DNA from: Vulcanimicrobiota bacterium
GTDB lineage: Bacteria; Vulcanimicrobiota; Vulcanimicrobiia; Vulcanimicrobiales; Vulcanimicrobiaceae
Length of the DNA stretch: 64,000 nt
Reading direction: 5' to 3'
Assembly: GCA_003140215.1 (NCBI GenBank)
Contig: PLJL01000004.1
Coordinates: forward strand, 2,246,861 to 2,310,860
Part shown: one piece after another, positions 49,924 through 58,645 of the stretch
Numbering within the stretch: position 1 is the first letter of the stretch
Layout: the number at the start of each line of letters is the position of its first letter
The notes under the pieces: generated by a model
The model's input: the letters and a program-made list of their open reading frames with translations, nothing else
Told to the model about the DNA's origin: nothing
Database searches by the model: none
Made by a program: the position numbers and the translations under genes

Positions 49924-51300
49924 ATGAAAGCCTTCGCCGCCGCAGTGCTAGCTGTGCTCGCGCTCGCCACGCCGGTCGGCGCGCAGCCCGAGCGCTTCAC
50001 CCTCGAAGCGCACGATGTCGAGCTGGCCGACGTCGTGCGCCTGTTGGGCGCGCGGTCCGGGCAGAACGTCGTCGCCGACGGTTCGGTCAAGGCGCAGCGG
50101 GTCACGTTGCGCTTGAAGGGCGTCAGCTTCGACGAAGCCTTGGCGACGCTCGTCACCGCGTACGGGCTGCAGACGCACCGGGACGGCCGGGTCGTCATCG
50201 TCGGCGACGCCGCCTCGATGAACCGCCGCTTTCCGGACGATACCGCGGCGGGCGGAACGCAAACCGTGGTCCTGACGCTACGGCACGCGCGGCCCGACGA
50301 TGTGCTCGTGCCGCTGCAGAGCGCGCTGCCGCTTGGGACCGTCGTCGTCGGCGACAAGCGCACCGGCACGCTGATCGTCACCGGGGCTCCGGCGACAATC
50401 GCCCGCATGCGTCAACTCGTGACGGCGTTCGACGCGCCCGGATTCGGCGCGGGCGGCAGTTTGGGAACCGCAGCGATCCCGCTGCACAACCTGCGGGCCA
50501 GCGAGGCGGTCAAGCTGCTGCGTGCCGCGGTCCCGGACAACGCGCTGTTCGCCGACGACCGCCAGAACGTCGTCGTGGTCAGCGGGAACAGCGAGCTGCA
50601 AGCGACGGTGCGAGCGCTGCTCGGCGATCTGGACGCGCCGGGACGCCAGGTGATGATCGAGGTCCGAGTCGCCGACGTGCAGCCCGTCAACGACACCACC
50701 AATGTCGGCGTCTCGTTCGGTGGGTCGGGCTATGGAACGGGTGCTCTCGGGCAATTTCCGTATACGCTTACGAAGAGCTCGCTGGTGGTCAACGCGCAAA
50801 TCGACGCGCTGATCCAGCACGGCCACGCGTCGATTCTTGCCCAGCCGCGGATCGCGACGCTCAACAACCGCGAGGCGTCGCTCCTCGTGGGCGAACAGTA
50901 TCCGGTGGTAACCGTGAACCAGCAAACCGGCTTCCCCAGCGTGCAGACCATCGACGTCGGCGTGCGGCTGCGGCTGACGCCGACGATCGGCGCCGACGGC
51001 ACGATTACCGCCGAGCTGCATCCCGAGTACTCGCAGATCATCGGTTTCAACGCGAACTTTCCGATCGTCGCGAACCGCAAGGTCGACGCCACCCTGCGCG
51101 TTCACGACGGTGAGACGATCGTGCTGGGCGGCCTGTTCCAGGACGTCGACTCCGAGACGGTGACAAAGTTTCCGCTCCTGGGCGATCTGCCGGTGCTGGG
51201 CGGGTTCTTCCGCAACCGCCAGCGGACGCACAACCGCGATGAGGTCGTCTTCTTCATCACTCCGCACGTGATCGACAACGACGCGAAGGTCCCGCGCTAG
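49924..51300 (+). CDS. pilQ: PilQ-like outer-membrane secretin
   Basis: A 458-residue secretin from ATG 49924, one base after the pilP stop. A signal peptide (KAFAAAVLAVLALATPVGA) is followed by STN/N0 (FTLEAHDVELADVVRLLGAR), an N1 ring domain (ALPLGTVVVGDKRTGTLIV) and the C-terminal secretin barrel (VMIEVRVADVQPV, HASILAQPRIATLNNREA, GETIVLGGLFQDVDSETVTK, LGDLPVLGGFFRN). It lacks the AMIN domains of proteobacterial PilQ. It forms the outer-membrane pore for the pilus and is distinct from the larger secretin at 37 kb. Confidence 0.92.
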   Translation: MKAFAAAVLAVLALATPVGAQPERFTLEAHDVELADVVRLLGARSGQNVVADGSVKAQRVTLRLKGVSFDEALATLVTAYGLQTHRDGRVVIVGDAASMNRRFPDDTAAGGTQTVVLTLRHARPDDVLVPLQSALPLGTVVVGDKRTGTLIVTGAPATIARMRQLVTAFDAPGFGAGGSLGTAAIPLHNLRASEAVKLLRAAVPDNALFADDRQNVVVVSGNSELQATVRALLGDLDAPGRQVMIEVRVADVQPVNDTTNVGVSFGGSGYGTGALGQFPYTLTKSSLVVNAQIDALIQHGHASILAQPRIATLNNREASLLVGEQYPVVTVNQQTGFPSVQTIDVGVRLRLTPTIGADGTITAELHPEYSQIIGFNANFPIVANRKVDATLRVHDGETIVLGGLFQDVDSETVTKFPLLGDLPVLGGFFRNRQRTHNRDEVVFFITPHVIDNDAKVPR

Positions 51301-51320
51301 CACGTCGAAGGGTACCGGCG

Positions 51321-52244
51321 ATGAAGCGCCGCCGAGCTCGCCTTGCGCGCCGTCGACGCGCTGCGATCGTCGTCTTGCTGATCGCGTTTGCGGTCGCCGT
51401 CGCCGCGGGCATTTTAATCGCCCGCGGCGACCGCACGCCGCGGCCGTCGCGCGTGCCGCCGCGCCACGCTCGCTCTCTACCGTCGGCAACGCCGCCGCGT
51501 GTCGCGCAAGTGCCGCCCGCCGCGGCGCCCGCGCAACCATCCGCGTCCGAGCATCCCGCCGCCGTGGAGACTGCGGGGCCGGTCGGCGGAGCGCGGCTGG
51601 CGATCATCATCGACGACTGCGGTCAATGGCCCGACACCGAGCACGGCTTCATCGCGTTGCCGGTCGCGCTGACGCTCTCGGTGCTGCCGTACGTGCGCTA
51701 CGGCGCGCAGATCGCGCGCGATGCCGATGCGGCCGGCAAGGGCGTGATGCTGCACCTGCCGATGGAGCCGCGCTCGGGGATTGACCCCGGCGCGGGTCGC
51801 GTCACCGTGGCAATGGACGACGCGGCGATCGCCAAAGCGGTGCGCGACGATCTCATCGATGTTCCGCTGGCGGCGGGCGTCAACAACCACGAAGGCAGCC
51901 GCGCGACCGCCGACGACCGCGTGATGCGCGACGTCGTTGCGGTGCTGGCGGAGCGGCACGTGTTCTTCGTCGACTCGCGCACCAGCGCGGCAACGGTCGC
52001 CGAGCGCGACGCGAGCGCCGCCGGCGTACCGACGGCCCGGCGCGACGTCTTCCTCGACGACGTGGCCGAGGTCGCCGCGACCGAGTCGCAGTTGCGCCGT
52101 GCCGCCGCGCTGGCCAAGGCCCGCGGCAGCGCGATCGCGATCGGCCACCCGCGCCCGACCACGCTGCTGGCCGTCCGCGCGCTGCTCCCGGAGCTCGCCG
52201 GCGGCGGCATCACGTTGGTGCTGGCGCGCGATCTGGTGCACTGA
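51321..52244 (+). CDS. Divergent polysaccharide deacetylase (YibQ-like) membrane-anchored protein
   Basis: A 307-residue protein with an N-terminal anchor (AAIVVLLIAFAVAVAAGILIA), a Pro-rich linker, and a divergent polysaccharide deacetylase domain from about residue 90. Conserved blocks are LAIIIDDCGQW (metal Asp-Asp), LTLSVLPYVRYG, VMLHLPMEPRSG, AGVNNHEGSRAT and VFFVDSRTSAAT, ending IAIGHPRPTTL. This family deacetylates or otherwise modifies envelope polysaccharide and occurs next to cell-envelope genes. It follows pilQ by 20 bp and may be in the same transcript. Confidence 0.9.
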   Translation: MKRRRARLARRRRAAIVVLLIAFAVAVAAGILIARGDRTPRPSRVPPRHARSLPSATPPRVAQVPPAAAPAQPSASEHPAAVETAGPVGGARLAIIIDDCGQWPDTEHGFIALPVALTLSVLPYVRYGAQIARDADAAGKGVMLHLPMEPRSGIDPGAGRVTVAMDDAAIAKAVRDDLIDVPLAAGVNNHEGSRATADDRVMRDVVAVLAERHVFFVDSRTSAATVAERDASAAGVPTARRDVFLDDVAEVAATESQLRRAAALAKARGSAIAIGHPRPTTLLAVRALLPELAGGGITLVLARDLVH

Positions 52245-52291
52245 AGGCCGCGTCCACGGGAAATTCGCGGCCGGGCGGACGATTAGGCGGG

Positions 52292-52432
52292 ATGATGCAA
52301 CGTCGCACGCTGCTGGCCGGTGCGCCCAAGGTCCAAGTCGTCTCGGTCTCGCCGGCGCGCCACTTCGCGATGCTCGACCAGCCCGACCGCGTGTTCGCGC
52401 TGATCGACGCCTTCCTGGCGACGGCGCGCTAA
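52292..52432 (+). pseudogene. C-terminal remnant of an alpha/beta hydrolase
   Basis: A 46-codon frame whose last 34 residues (VQVVSVSPARHFAMLDQPDR, then VFALIDAFLA) match the very end of alpha/beta hydrolases, including the strand and catalytic-His segment (ARHF). The nucleophile half is absent upstream, where only about 47 bp separate it from the deacetylase stop. It could be a decayed gene or, less likely, a short functional peptide. Confidence 0.5.
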
Positions 52433-52435
52433 ACG

Positions 52436-55411
52436 GTGGTCCGTCCTCGCTTCACGCCGGCGCTCGCGCTTCTCGCGGCGTGCTCGGTCATGCTCCCCGC
52501 ATCGGCGGCGCCGGCCGACGTCGGAACGGCGCTGCGCAACGTCCTGCACTGGCGCGCGATCGGGCCGCATCGCGGCGGCCGCACGATCGCGGTGAGCGGC
52601 GTTCCCGGGCGTCCGCACGACTTCTACATCGCCGCGGTGAACGGCGGCGTGTTCAAGACCACCGACACCGGGCGCACCTGGACGCCGATCTTCGACGATC
52701 AGCCCAGCGCGTCGGTGGGCGCGCTCGCGGTCGCGCCGTCGGCCCCCGACACCGTCTACGCCGGCAGCGGCGAAGGGCGCCAGCGTCCGGATCTCGCCGT
52801 CGGCGACGGTATCTACAAGTCGACCGACGGCGGCGCGCATTGGACCCATCTGGGGCTGCGGGACGGCCAGCAGATCGCCAAGATCGTCGTCGACCCGCAC
52901 GACGCGAACCGGCTCTTCGTCGCGGTCCTGGGACATCCGTACGGCCCCAACCCCGAGCGCGGCGTCTACCGTTCCACCGACGGCGGCACGACGTTCGCGC
53001 GCGTGCTGTCGACCGACGACAACACCGGCGCGTTCGACATCGCGCTCGATCCGGCCGATGCGCAGACGCTCTACGCGACGCTGTGGGCGGCGCGCCAGAG
53101 TCCGTGGGAAACCATCGAGGGCGGCTCGTTCAAGCGCCCCGATCTCGGCAGCGGCGTGTACAAATCGAGCGACGGAGGCTCGACCTGGAAGCGGCTCGAG
53201 GGCGGCTTGCCGACCCAGGCGCAGGGGATCGGCCGCGCCGCGGTTGCCGTCGCGCGCAGCGACCCGCGGCGCATCTATGCGTTCGCCGACGCGCCGGGCG
53301 GCAAAGGCGGCGTGTATCGGTCCGACGACGCGGGCGCAAGCTGGACGCTGGCGAACGCCAGCGCGCGGGTCGCCGAGCGCGGCGACGATCTCGCGACGGT
53401 CGGGGTCGATCCGCGCGACCGCGACGTCGTGTACGTGACCAACACGTCGACCTACCGCTCCGCCGATGCCGGCACGACGTTCGAGCCGCTGCGCGGCGCA
53501 CCCGGCGGCGACGACTATCAGAGCATCTGGATCGCGCCCGACGATCCGCGCACCATCCTGCTGGGCAGCGATCAAGGCGCGGTCATCAGCGTCAACGGCG
53601 GCGCGACCTGGAGCTCGTGGTACAACCAGCCCACCGCACAGTTCTATCACGTCATCACCGACGACCGCTTCCCGTACCGGGTCTACGGCGGTCAGCAGGA
53701 AAGCGGCAGCGCCGGCGTGCTCTCGCGCGGCAACGACGGCGCGATCACCTTTCGCGACTGGCACCCGGTCGGCGTCGAGGAGTACGGCTACGTCGCCCCC
53801 GATCCGTTGCATCCCGGAATCATCTTCGGCGGCAAGGTGAGTCGCTGGGACGAACGCACCGGCGAGGTGCGTGAGGTCGGCCCGGTCGTCGGCTGGCGCG
53901 GCAACCCGGACTACCGCTTCAAACGCACGGCGCCGCTGGCGTTCTCGCCGGTCGACAAGCGGACGTTGTATCTGGGTGCGAACGTTGTCTTCGCTTCGGG
54001 CGACTACGGCGCGCATTGGCGTACGATCAGCCCGGATCTCTCGCGCGCGCAACCCGAGAACCCGGCCAACCTGGGCGTCTTCGCCCAGACCGACGCGGCC
54101 AAACGGCCGCATCGCGGCGTGGTCTACGCGCTGGGTTTGTCGCCGCGCGACCGCAACGTGCTGTGGGCGGGGACCGACGACGGCCTGATCTGGCGCACCG
54201 CCGACGGCGGCCGCCACTGGCGCAACGTCACCCCGCCGAGCGTCGGCGCCTGGGCGAAGATCTCGATCGTCGAGGCTTCGCCCTTCGACGCCGCGAGCGC
54301 GTACGTCGCGGTGAACCGCTTCCGCCTCGACGAGCAGCGGCCGCAGCTCTTGCGCACCCACGACGGCGGCGCGACCTGGACCGAGATCGATCGCGGGATC
54401 GAAGCCGCGCCGACCAACGTGGTACGGGCCGATCCGTGGCGCCGCGGGATGCTCTACGCCGGAACCGAGCGCGGCGTGTGGGTGTCACTCGACGACGGCA
54501 ACAGCTGGTCGTCGCTGCGGCTGAATCTGCCGGCGACGTCGGTGCGCGATCTCGTGGTGCACGACGACGATCTGGTGATCGGCACGCACGGCCGCGGCTT
54601 CTGGATCCTCGACGACATCGCTCCGCTGCGCCAAGCGAACGTGCTCGATGCGACCGCTCCGGCGCTGTTCGCACCGGCGCGCGCCTGGCGCGTCGCGCGC
54701 GATGCCAACACCGACACGCCGTTGCCGCCCGACGAGCCCTTCTTCGCCAACCCGCCCGGCGGCGCGGTGATCGACTACGTGCTGCCGCACGCAGCCACGC
54801 GCGTCATCCTCACGGTCGCGGATGCGCGCGGCCGCGTCGTGCGCCGTTTCAGCAGCGACGACGACATCGCACCCGGCGATCTGGCGGCGCTCGACGTCCC
54901 GGCCTGGTGGATCGCGCCGCGCCTGCGGCCCGAGACGAGCGCGGGCGCGCATCGCTTCGTGTGGGATCTGCACCTGCCTGCACCCCGGACGTTCGGCGCC
55001 GGCGCGACGATCGCCGCGATCCCGCACGGCACGCCGCTCGAGCCCGAGGGGCCGCGCGTGCCCCCGGGACGCTACGCGCTCACCCTCGACGCGGGCGGCG
55101 CACCGCAGACGCGCGCGCTCGAGGTGCGCGAGGACCCGCGCATACGCGTCAGCGACGGCGCGCTGTCGGCGCAGTACGAGCTGGCGCGGGCGATCGCCGC
55201 GCGCATCGACCGCGCCTACGACGCGGCGGAACGCGTGCGCCCCCGCGACGCCGACTTGGCGCGCAAACTGGCTCGCGCCAACGGGCAACTCGCACAACTG
55301 CTCGGCGCGGTTGAAACCGGCGACGCCGCCCCCAGCGCCGTCGAGCGCGCCGCGTTCGCAACGCGGGCCCAAGCGCTCGACGTGCTGCTGCGGCAGGCGG
55401 GCGCGCTATGA
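52436..55411 (+). CDS. Large exported beta-propeller protein (sortilin/VPS10-like BNR repeats)
   Basis: A 991-residue protein with a signal peptide (ALALLAACSVMLPASA) and a tandem of BNR/Asp-box repeats: GVFKTTDTGRTWTPIF, GIYKSTDGGAHWTHLG, GVYRSTDGGTTF, GVYKSSDGGSTWKRLE, LIWRTADGGRHWRN and LLRTHDGGATWTEID. These form two beta-propellers as in sortilin-N and the PSII-stability-factor-like family; proteins of about 1000 residues with this layout are common in Acidobacteria and Bacteroidetes and lack a demonstrated activity. The C-terminal 250 residues (after GTHGRGFWILDDIAPL) include a beta-sandwich and a helical end. GTG 52436 lies three bases after the hydrolase remnant's stop. Confidence 0.85.
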   Translation: MVRPRFTPALALLAACSVMLPASAAPADVGTALRNVLHWRAIGPHRGGRTIAVSGVPGRPHDFYIAAVNGGVFKTTDTGRTWTPIFDDQPSASVGALAVAPSAPDTVYAGSGEGRQRPDLAVGDGIYKSTDGGAHWTHLGLRDGQQIAKIVVDPHDANRLFVAVLGHPYGPNPERGVYRSTDGGTTFARVLSTDDNTGAFDIALDPADAQTLYATLWAARQSPWETIEGGSFKRPDLGSGVYKSSDGGSTWKRLEGGLPTQAQGIGRAAVAVARSDPRRIYAFADAPGGKGGVYRSDDAGASWTLANASARVAERGDDLATVGVDPRDRDVVYVTNTSTYRSADAGTTFEPLRGAPGGDDYQSIWIAPDDPRTILLGSDQGAVISVNGGATWSSWYNQPTAQFYHVITDDRFPYRVYGGQQESGSAGVLSRGNDGAITFRDWHPVGVEEYGYVAPDPLHPGIIFGGKVSRWDERTGEVREVGPVVGWRGNPDYRFKRTAPLAFSPVDKRTLYLGANVVFASGDYGAHWRTISPDLSRAQPENPANLGVFAQTDAAKRPHRGVVYALGLSPRDRNVLWAGTDDGLIWRTADGGRHWRNVTPPSVGAWAKISIVEASPFDAASAYVAVNRFRLDEQRPQLLRTHDGGATWTEIDRGIEAAPTNVVRADPWRRGMLYAGTERGVWVSLDDGNSWSSLRLNLPATSVRDLVVHDDDLVIGTHGRGFWILDDIAPLRQANVLDATAPALFAPARAWRVARDANTDTPLPPDEPFFANPPGGAVIDYVLPHAATRVILTVADARGRVVRRFSSDDDIAPGDLAALDVPAWWIAPRLRPETSAGAHRFVWDLHLPAPRTFGAGATIAAIPHGTPLEPEGPRVPPGRYALTLDAGGAPQTRALEVREDPRIRVSDGALSAQYELARAIAARIDRAYDAAERVRPRDADLARKLARANGQLAQLLGAVETGDAAPSAVERAAFATRAQALDVLLRQAGAL

Positions 55412-55430
55412 TGGAGGGAACGAAGCGTCC

Positions 55431-55694
55431 ATGAACGACCAGGACGCAGCGCCGCAGGTCCCCCACCCTCCGTACGACGAGCTGCGCGCGGCGGCCGGCG
55501 ACGACACGCCCGCCGCACGCTCGGTCGATGCGCTGCACGCAGAGCTGAATTCCCCACGGCCGGATCCGGTCGCCGTCGAGCAGCATGCGTCCGTGCTGCG
55601 CGCGATCCCGGTGCTCGAGGCACGGATCGCGAACTGGTGGGACGATCCCACCACGCAATCGTGGGTCAAGTTCATCACGGACTCGGGCTTATAA
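55431..55694 (+). CDS. Small DUF4404-like protein
   Basis: An 87-residue soluble protein from ATG 55431, with GGAGGGA (55413-55419) about 11 bases upstream. It contains SVDALHAELNSPRPDPVAVE, SVLRAIPVLEARIANWWDD and a C-terminal TQSWVKFITDSGL. The helical-pair pattern resembles the DUF4404 family (about 80-90 residues, unknown function), but the match is by eye and moderate. It follows the propeller gene by 19 bp and overlaps the end of a convergent gene by 20 bp. Confidence 0.6.
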   Translation: MNDQDAAPQVPHPPYDELRAAAGDDTPAARSVDALHAELNSPRPDPVAVEQHASVLRAIPVLEARIANWWDDPTTQSWVKFITDSGL

Positions 55695-56184
55695 GCGGCC
55701 ACGAAGGCGTGACCGGGATCGCCGTGCGCCGCGGCTGCGGCGAGCCCGTCACGATGACGCGCGGGGTCGGCGGCGCCGGCTCGGGCGTGAAGATCGTCGT
55801 CGGCGCCACGCGCGGCGCGCTGGGATCGTACGGGCGCGGCGTGACCAGCACGATCGGTCCGCCGAACGATAGGCCCAGCGTCTTGGTGCGGCCGTCCCAC
55901 GCGACGCGCGCCCCCAGACAGCGCGCCAGCGGTCCGATCGCCAGCAGCTCCGGTTCGCCCGGGGCGTCGGGGCGCGCGACGCACGTGCGCTCGCCGCGCC
56001 GGGCCGAGACGCGGCCGTCCGCCCCGACCTCCACGCGGTCCGCGATGCGCGCGACGAGCGCGACCGGTGCGACGACGCGTCCGGCGCGTAGCGATGCGGA
56101 CGGCGCGCTGGGAACGAACCAGCCGTCCACGATCACCGTGACCAGCGCTGCAAGCGCGATCGGGAGGGGGTGAGCGGGCGTCAT
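55675..56184 (-). CDS. Exported protein, weakly copper-amine-oxidase-N-like
   Basis: A 169-residue protein from ATG 56184. The N-terminus PIALAALVTVIVDGWFVPS is a signal peptide. The middle (VVAPVALVARIADRVEVGAD, CVARPDAPGE, LLAIGPLARCLGARVAWDG then KTLGL) reads like the copper amine oxidase N-terminal-like domain that is reused as a small secreted domain, with two Cys. The end is a Pro/Thr-rich tail. The start codon overlaps that of the divergent YihY gene (CATG at 56182-56185), so at least one of the two starts may lie further downstream. The function is unknown. Confidence 0.55.
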   Translation of the reverse strand: MTPAHPLPIALAALVTVIVDGWFVPSAPSASLRAGRVVAPVALVARIADRVEVGADGRVSARRGERTCVARPDAPGEPELLAIGPLARCLGARVAWDGRTKTLGLSFGGPIVLVTPRPYDPSAPRVAPTTIFTPEPAPPTPRVIVTGSPQPRRTAIPVTPSWPLISPSP

Positions 56185-57034
56185 GGCCGATGCGCGCGGG
56201 CGACCGGTGTCACGAGCGATTCGTATTTTCCGCGACGCTGGGCTGCGCTTTTCTGCGGAGGGCTCGGCCTTCATGGCGCAAGCGATCGCCTTCACCGCGC
56301 TGTTCGCGCTCGTCCCGCTGTCGCTCGTCGGCGTCTCGATGCTGGCCTTCATCTACGGCACCGCCGAAGGGATGGCGCGGGCGAACGCGGCGATCGGCCT
56401 GTACGTGCCCGCCTTGGGCGAGCTGCTCGCCAACAACCTCGACGCGGTGGTGCGCTATCGCGGGTGGAGCGGCGTCATCGGACTGCTCGGCCTGGTATGG
56501 GCCGGCAAGAATCTCTTTCAAGCGCTGACGTACGCCCTGAACCGGTCGCTGGGGATCACGCGCTATCGGCACATCGTGTGGGACGTCGCGATCGCGCTCG
56601 TGCTCGTTCCGTTCGCGGGCGTCGTGCTGATCGTGGCGACCATCCTCCCCGTCGTCATCACGCTGATCGTGCAGTTTGCCAGGCTCGAATACCTGCGCTG
56701 GGTGCCGCAGATCGCGTCCTATGCCGGCTCTGCCGCGCTGGTGTTCCTGGTCTCGGCGTTCTTGTACGCGTATCTCCCGAACCGCCGCGTGAAGTGGTGG
56801 ACGGTGATCCCCGGCGCCCTGACCTGCGCGATCGGCTACTCGCTCGCGCAGATCGCGTTCGCGGAGTACACGACCTACGCGGCCTACGCGTTCAAGATCT
56901 ACGGCGCCCTGTCGGCCCTGTTCGTCCTGTTGCTGTGGCTCGACCTCATCGGCGTCGTCTTCCTGTTCGGCGCGCACGTCTGCGCCGCGTGGGCAAAGGA
57001 GACCGAGAACGGCGCCCTGCCGCTCGCCTCGTAA
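56183..57034 (+). CDS. YihY/BrkB family inner-membrane protein
   Basis: A 283-residue protein with six TM helices of the YihY/virulence factor BrkB family. The N-terminal blocks FRDAGLRFSAEGSAFMAQAI and ALFALVPLSLVGVSMLAF are typical, followed by NLDAVVRYRGWSGVIGLLGL, WAGKNLFQALTYALNRSLGI and KWWTVIPGALTCAI near residue 212. Family members were once annotated as RNase BN, which is incorrect. They are thought to be transporters or permeases, without settled function. ATG 56183 overlaps the start of the divergent exported protein; ATG 56273 would cut the conserved N-terminus. Confidence 0.88.
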   Translation: MADARGRPVSRAIRIFRDAGLRFSAEGSAFMAQAIAFTALFALVPLSLVGVSMLAFIYGTAEGMARANAAIGLYVPALGELLANNLDAVVRYRGWSGVIGLLGLVWAGKNLFQALTYALNRSLGITRYRHIVWDVAIALVLVPFAGVVLIVATILPVVITLIVQFARLEYLRWVPQIASYAGSAALVFLVSAFLYAYLPNRRVKWWTVIPGALTCAIGYSLAQIAFAEYTTYAAYAFKIYGALSALFVLLLWLDLIGVVFLFGAHVCAAWAKETENGALPLAS

Positions 57035-57067
57035 GGGATCGCCTCGGGAGCGGCCGAACGCCGCGGG

Positions 57068-58129
57068 GTGCGCCGTCTGCTCGCCGTCCTCGTCGTCGCG
57101 TTCTTTTGCCTCCCGCTCGTGGCCGGAGCGCAGACGTCGCTCTTCGCCAAGCCCTTCGTGATCGTGTATCCCTTCAGCGCCAACGCCAGCTCGGTCGACC
57201 GTGAAGCGAGCTCCCGGCTGGCGACGATCATCGCGACGGGGATGGCCAACAGCGGGAAGGTCACCGTGATCGCGCCGCCGCCCGGAACCGAGCGCAAGGA
57301 CTACTTGTCGGTAGCGCGGGCGAACCACGCCGACTACTACGTCACCGGCTTCATCTCGCCGCTGGGAACCGGGGTCTCGGTGGTCGAGCAGGTGGTCAGC
57401 ACGGTGAGCGGGATCGTGATCGCCAGCCAGAGCGCCCAGCTTACGACCTACGACGAAGCCGCCGGCCAGGGCGACGACCTCGCCAATCGGGTCTCCCAGC
57501 ACGCCAACCGCGGCCTGGTCGGGATCGGCACGCCGCCGCCGCAAGCGAGTCCGACGCCGGCGCCCAGCACCGGCCCCGAGGCGAACCTGACCAAGCTCTT
57601 CGGCCGTCGCAAAAAGGCGACGCCGACGCCCAAGCCTACCGCCAAGCCCAGCGGCGAGCCGATCGTTTCGACCGTCCCCGCGCCCCCGCCGACAAGCGCT
57701 CCCCGCACCGTCGCGGCCGCCGTGCCGGCGCCCACTTCGCAGCCGCCCCCCGCCGCAGCCGCGCCGACGGGCGAGTACGCCATCCTCGCCGTGGAGGGCA
57801 CCGCCGACGCGGCCCTGCGCGAGCTCGCCACGCAGCGGCTGCTCACGCGCTCCAAGGGTGAACGCGCCGCGACCGCGGCCGAAGCGTGCGCCTCCCACAA
57901 GCTCAAGGCGGTGCTCTCGGGGACGCTCGCGCTGCGGCCCGATCTGCAATACGGCGGCTACAGCGCGACGCTCGACCTCAGCGCCCACGACTGCGCGGGC
58001 AAGCTCATCTGGCGCGAATCGCACAGCAACGATGCCGGCGGGGCGACGGCCGCGCAGCTCGCGACCGAACGCGCGGTGGACGGCGCGATCGGCGCGTATC
58101 TCAACCCGCCGCCCAAGCGCAAGCGCTAA
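57068..58129 (+). CDS. Exported two-domain protein with Pro-rich linker, unknown
   Basis: A 353-residue protein from GTG 57068 with a signal peptide (LLAVLVVAFFCLPLVAGA). The first domain (residues 25-155) contains FVIVYPFSANASSVDREASS, a helix with SRLATIIATGMANSGKVTVI and a final LTTYDEAAGQ, resembling the nucleotide-free beta-alpha fold of secreted FlgT/CsgG-type proteins. A linker rich in Pro, Ala and Thr (160-230) joins a related second domain (YAILAVEGTADAALRELATQ, GYSATLDLSAHDCAGKLIW). The duplicated layout suggests a tandem repeat of one fold. I do not recognise the family. It converges with rimM, stops overlapping. Confidence 0.6.
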   Translation: MRRLLAVLVVAFFCLPLVAGAQTSLFAKPFVIVYPFSANASSVDREASSRLATIIATGMANSGKVTVIAPPPGTERKDYLSVARANHADYYVTGFISPLGTGVSVVEQVVSTVSGIVIASQSAQLTTYDEAAGQGDDLANRVSQHANRGLVGIGTPPPQASPTPAPSTGPEANLTKLFGRRKKATPTPKPTAKPSGEPIVSTVPAPPPTSAPRTVAAAVPAPTSQPPPAAAAPTGEYAILAVEGTADAALRELATQRLLTRSKGERAATAAEACASHKLKAVLSGTLALRPDLQYGGYSATLDLSAHDCAGKLIWRESHSNDAGGATAAQLATERAVDGAIGAYLNPPPKRKR

Positions 58130-58629
58130 GCTTCTTCCGCGTCCCCGTCGAGCAGCCCCGGCGGAAGCTCGACCACGATGCGCCGCGCGCGCACGTCGAC
58201 GCTCTTGACGAACGCGCGCACCAACGGCACGATGGCGCGTCCCGAACCACGTCGCAGCACCACCGCGAGCACGTCCTGGGTCGGATAGTGCTCGACCGCG
58301 ACGACCTCGGCCAGTACGTCGCCGCCGCCGTCGACGAGCGCGCACCCGACCAGATCGTCGTCGAAGTACTCGTCTGCATCCAACTCGACGGCGGCGCGAG
58401 CGATTCCCAGCGAGGCTCCGACCAACGCCTGGGCGGCATCGGCGTCGTCAACGCCGTCGAACGAAATCAACGGGCGGCCCTGGTGCCGGCGCAGCGCTCG
58501 GATCCGCACCGCGCGCGACGTCCCGTCGCGCAGCGTCGCGCGCAACTCCAGGCCGGCGGCGAGCGCATCCTCGCCGATGCGGCTCGGCGCGATCTTCAAC
58601 TCGCCCCGCAAACCGAACACGCCGGCCAC
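58126..58629 (-). CDS. rimM: Ribosome maturation factor RimM
   Basis: A 167-residue protein that assists 30S assembly by binding ribosomal protein S19. GTG 58629 is the only standard start between the khpA stop and the conserved block AGVFGLRGELKIAPSRIGED, which is the RimM N-terminal barrel. The C-terminal PRC barrel contains DADEYFDDDLVGCALVDGGG and AIVPLVRAFVKSVD, then IVVELPPGLLDGD. The normal length is about 165-180. It is last in the leftward operon ffh-rpsP-khpA-rimM; trmD, which usually follows, is absent here. Confidence 0.88.
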   Translation of the reverse strand: MAGVFGLRGELKIAPSRIGEDALAAGLELRATLRDGTSRAVRIRALRRHQGRPLISFDGVDDADAAQALVGASLGIARAAVELDADEYFDDDLVGCALVDGGGDVLAEVVAVEHYPTQDVLAVVLRRGSGRAIVPLVRAFVKSVDVRARRIVVELPPGLLDGDAEEA

Positions 58630-58645
58630 CCGGCCGGCGTTCGCG

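Noticed and set aside
52283..54361. 692-codon minus-strand frame opposite the propeller gene
   Set aside because: Produced by the strong third-position GC bias; the plus-strand BNR repeats are unambiguous.
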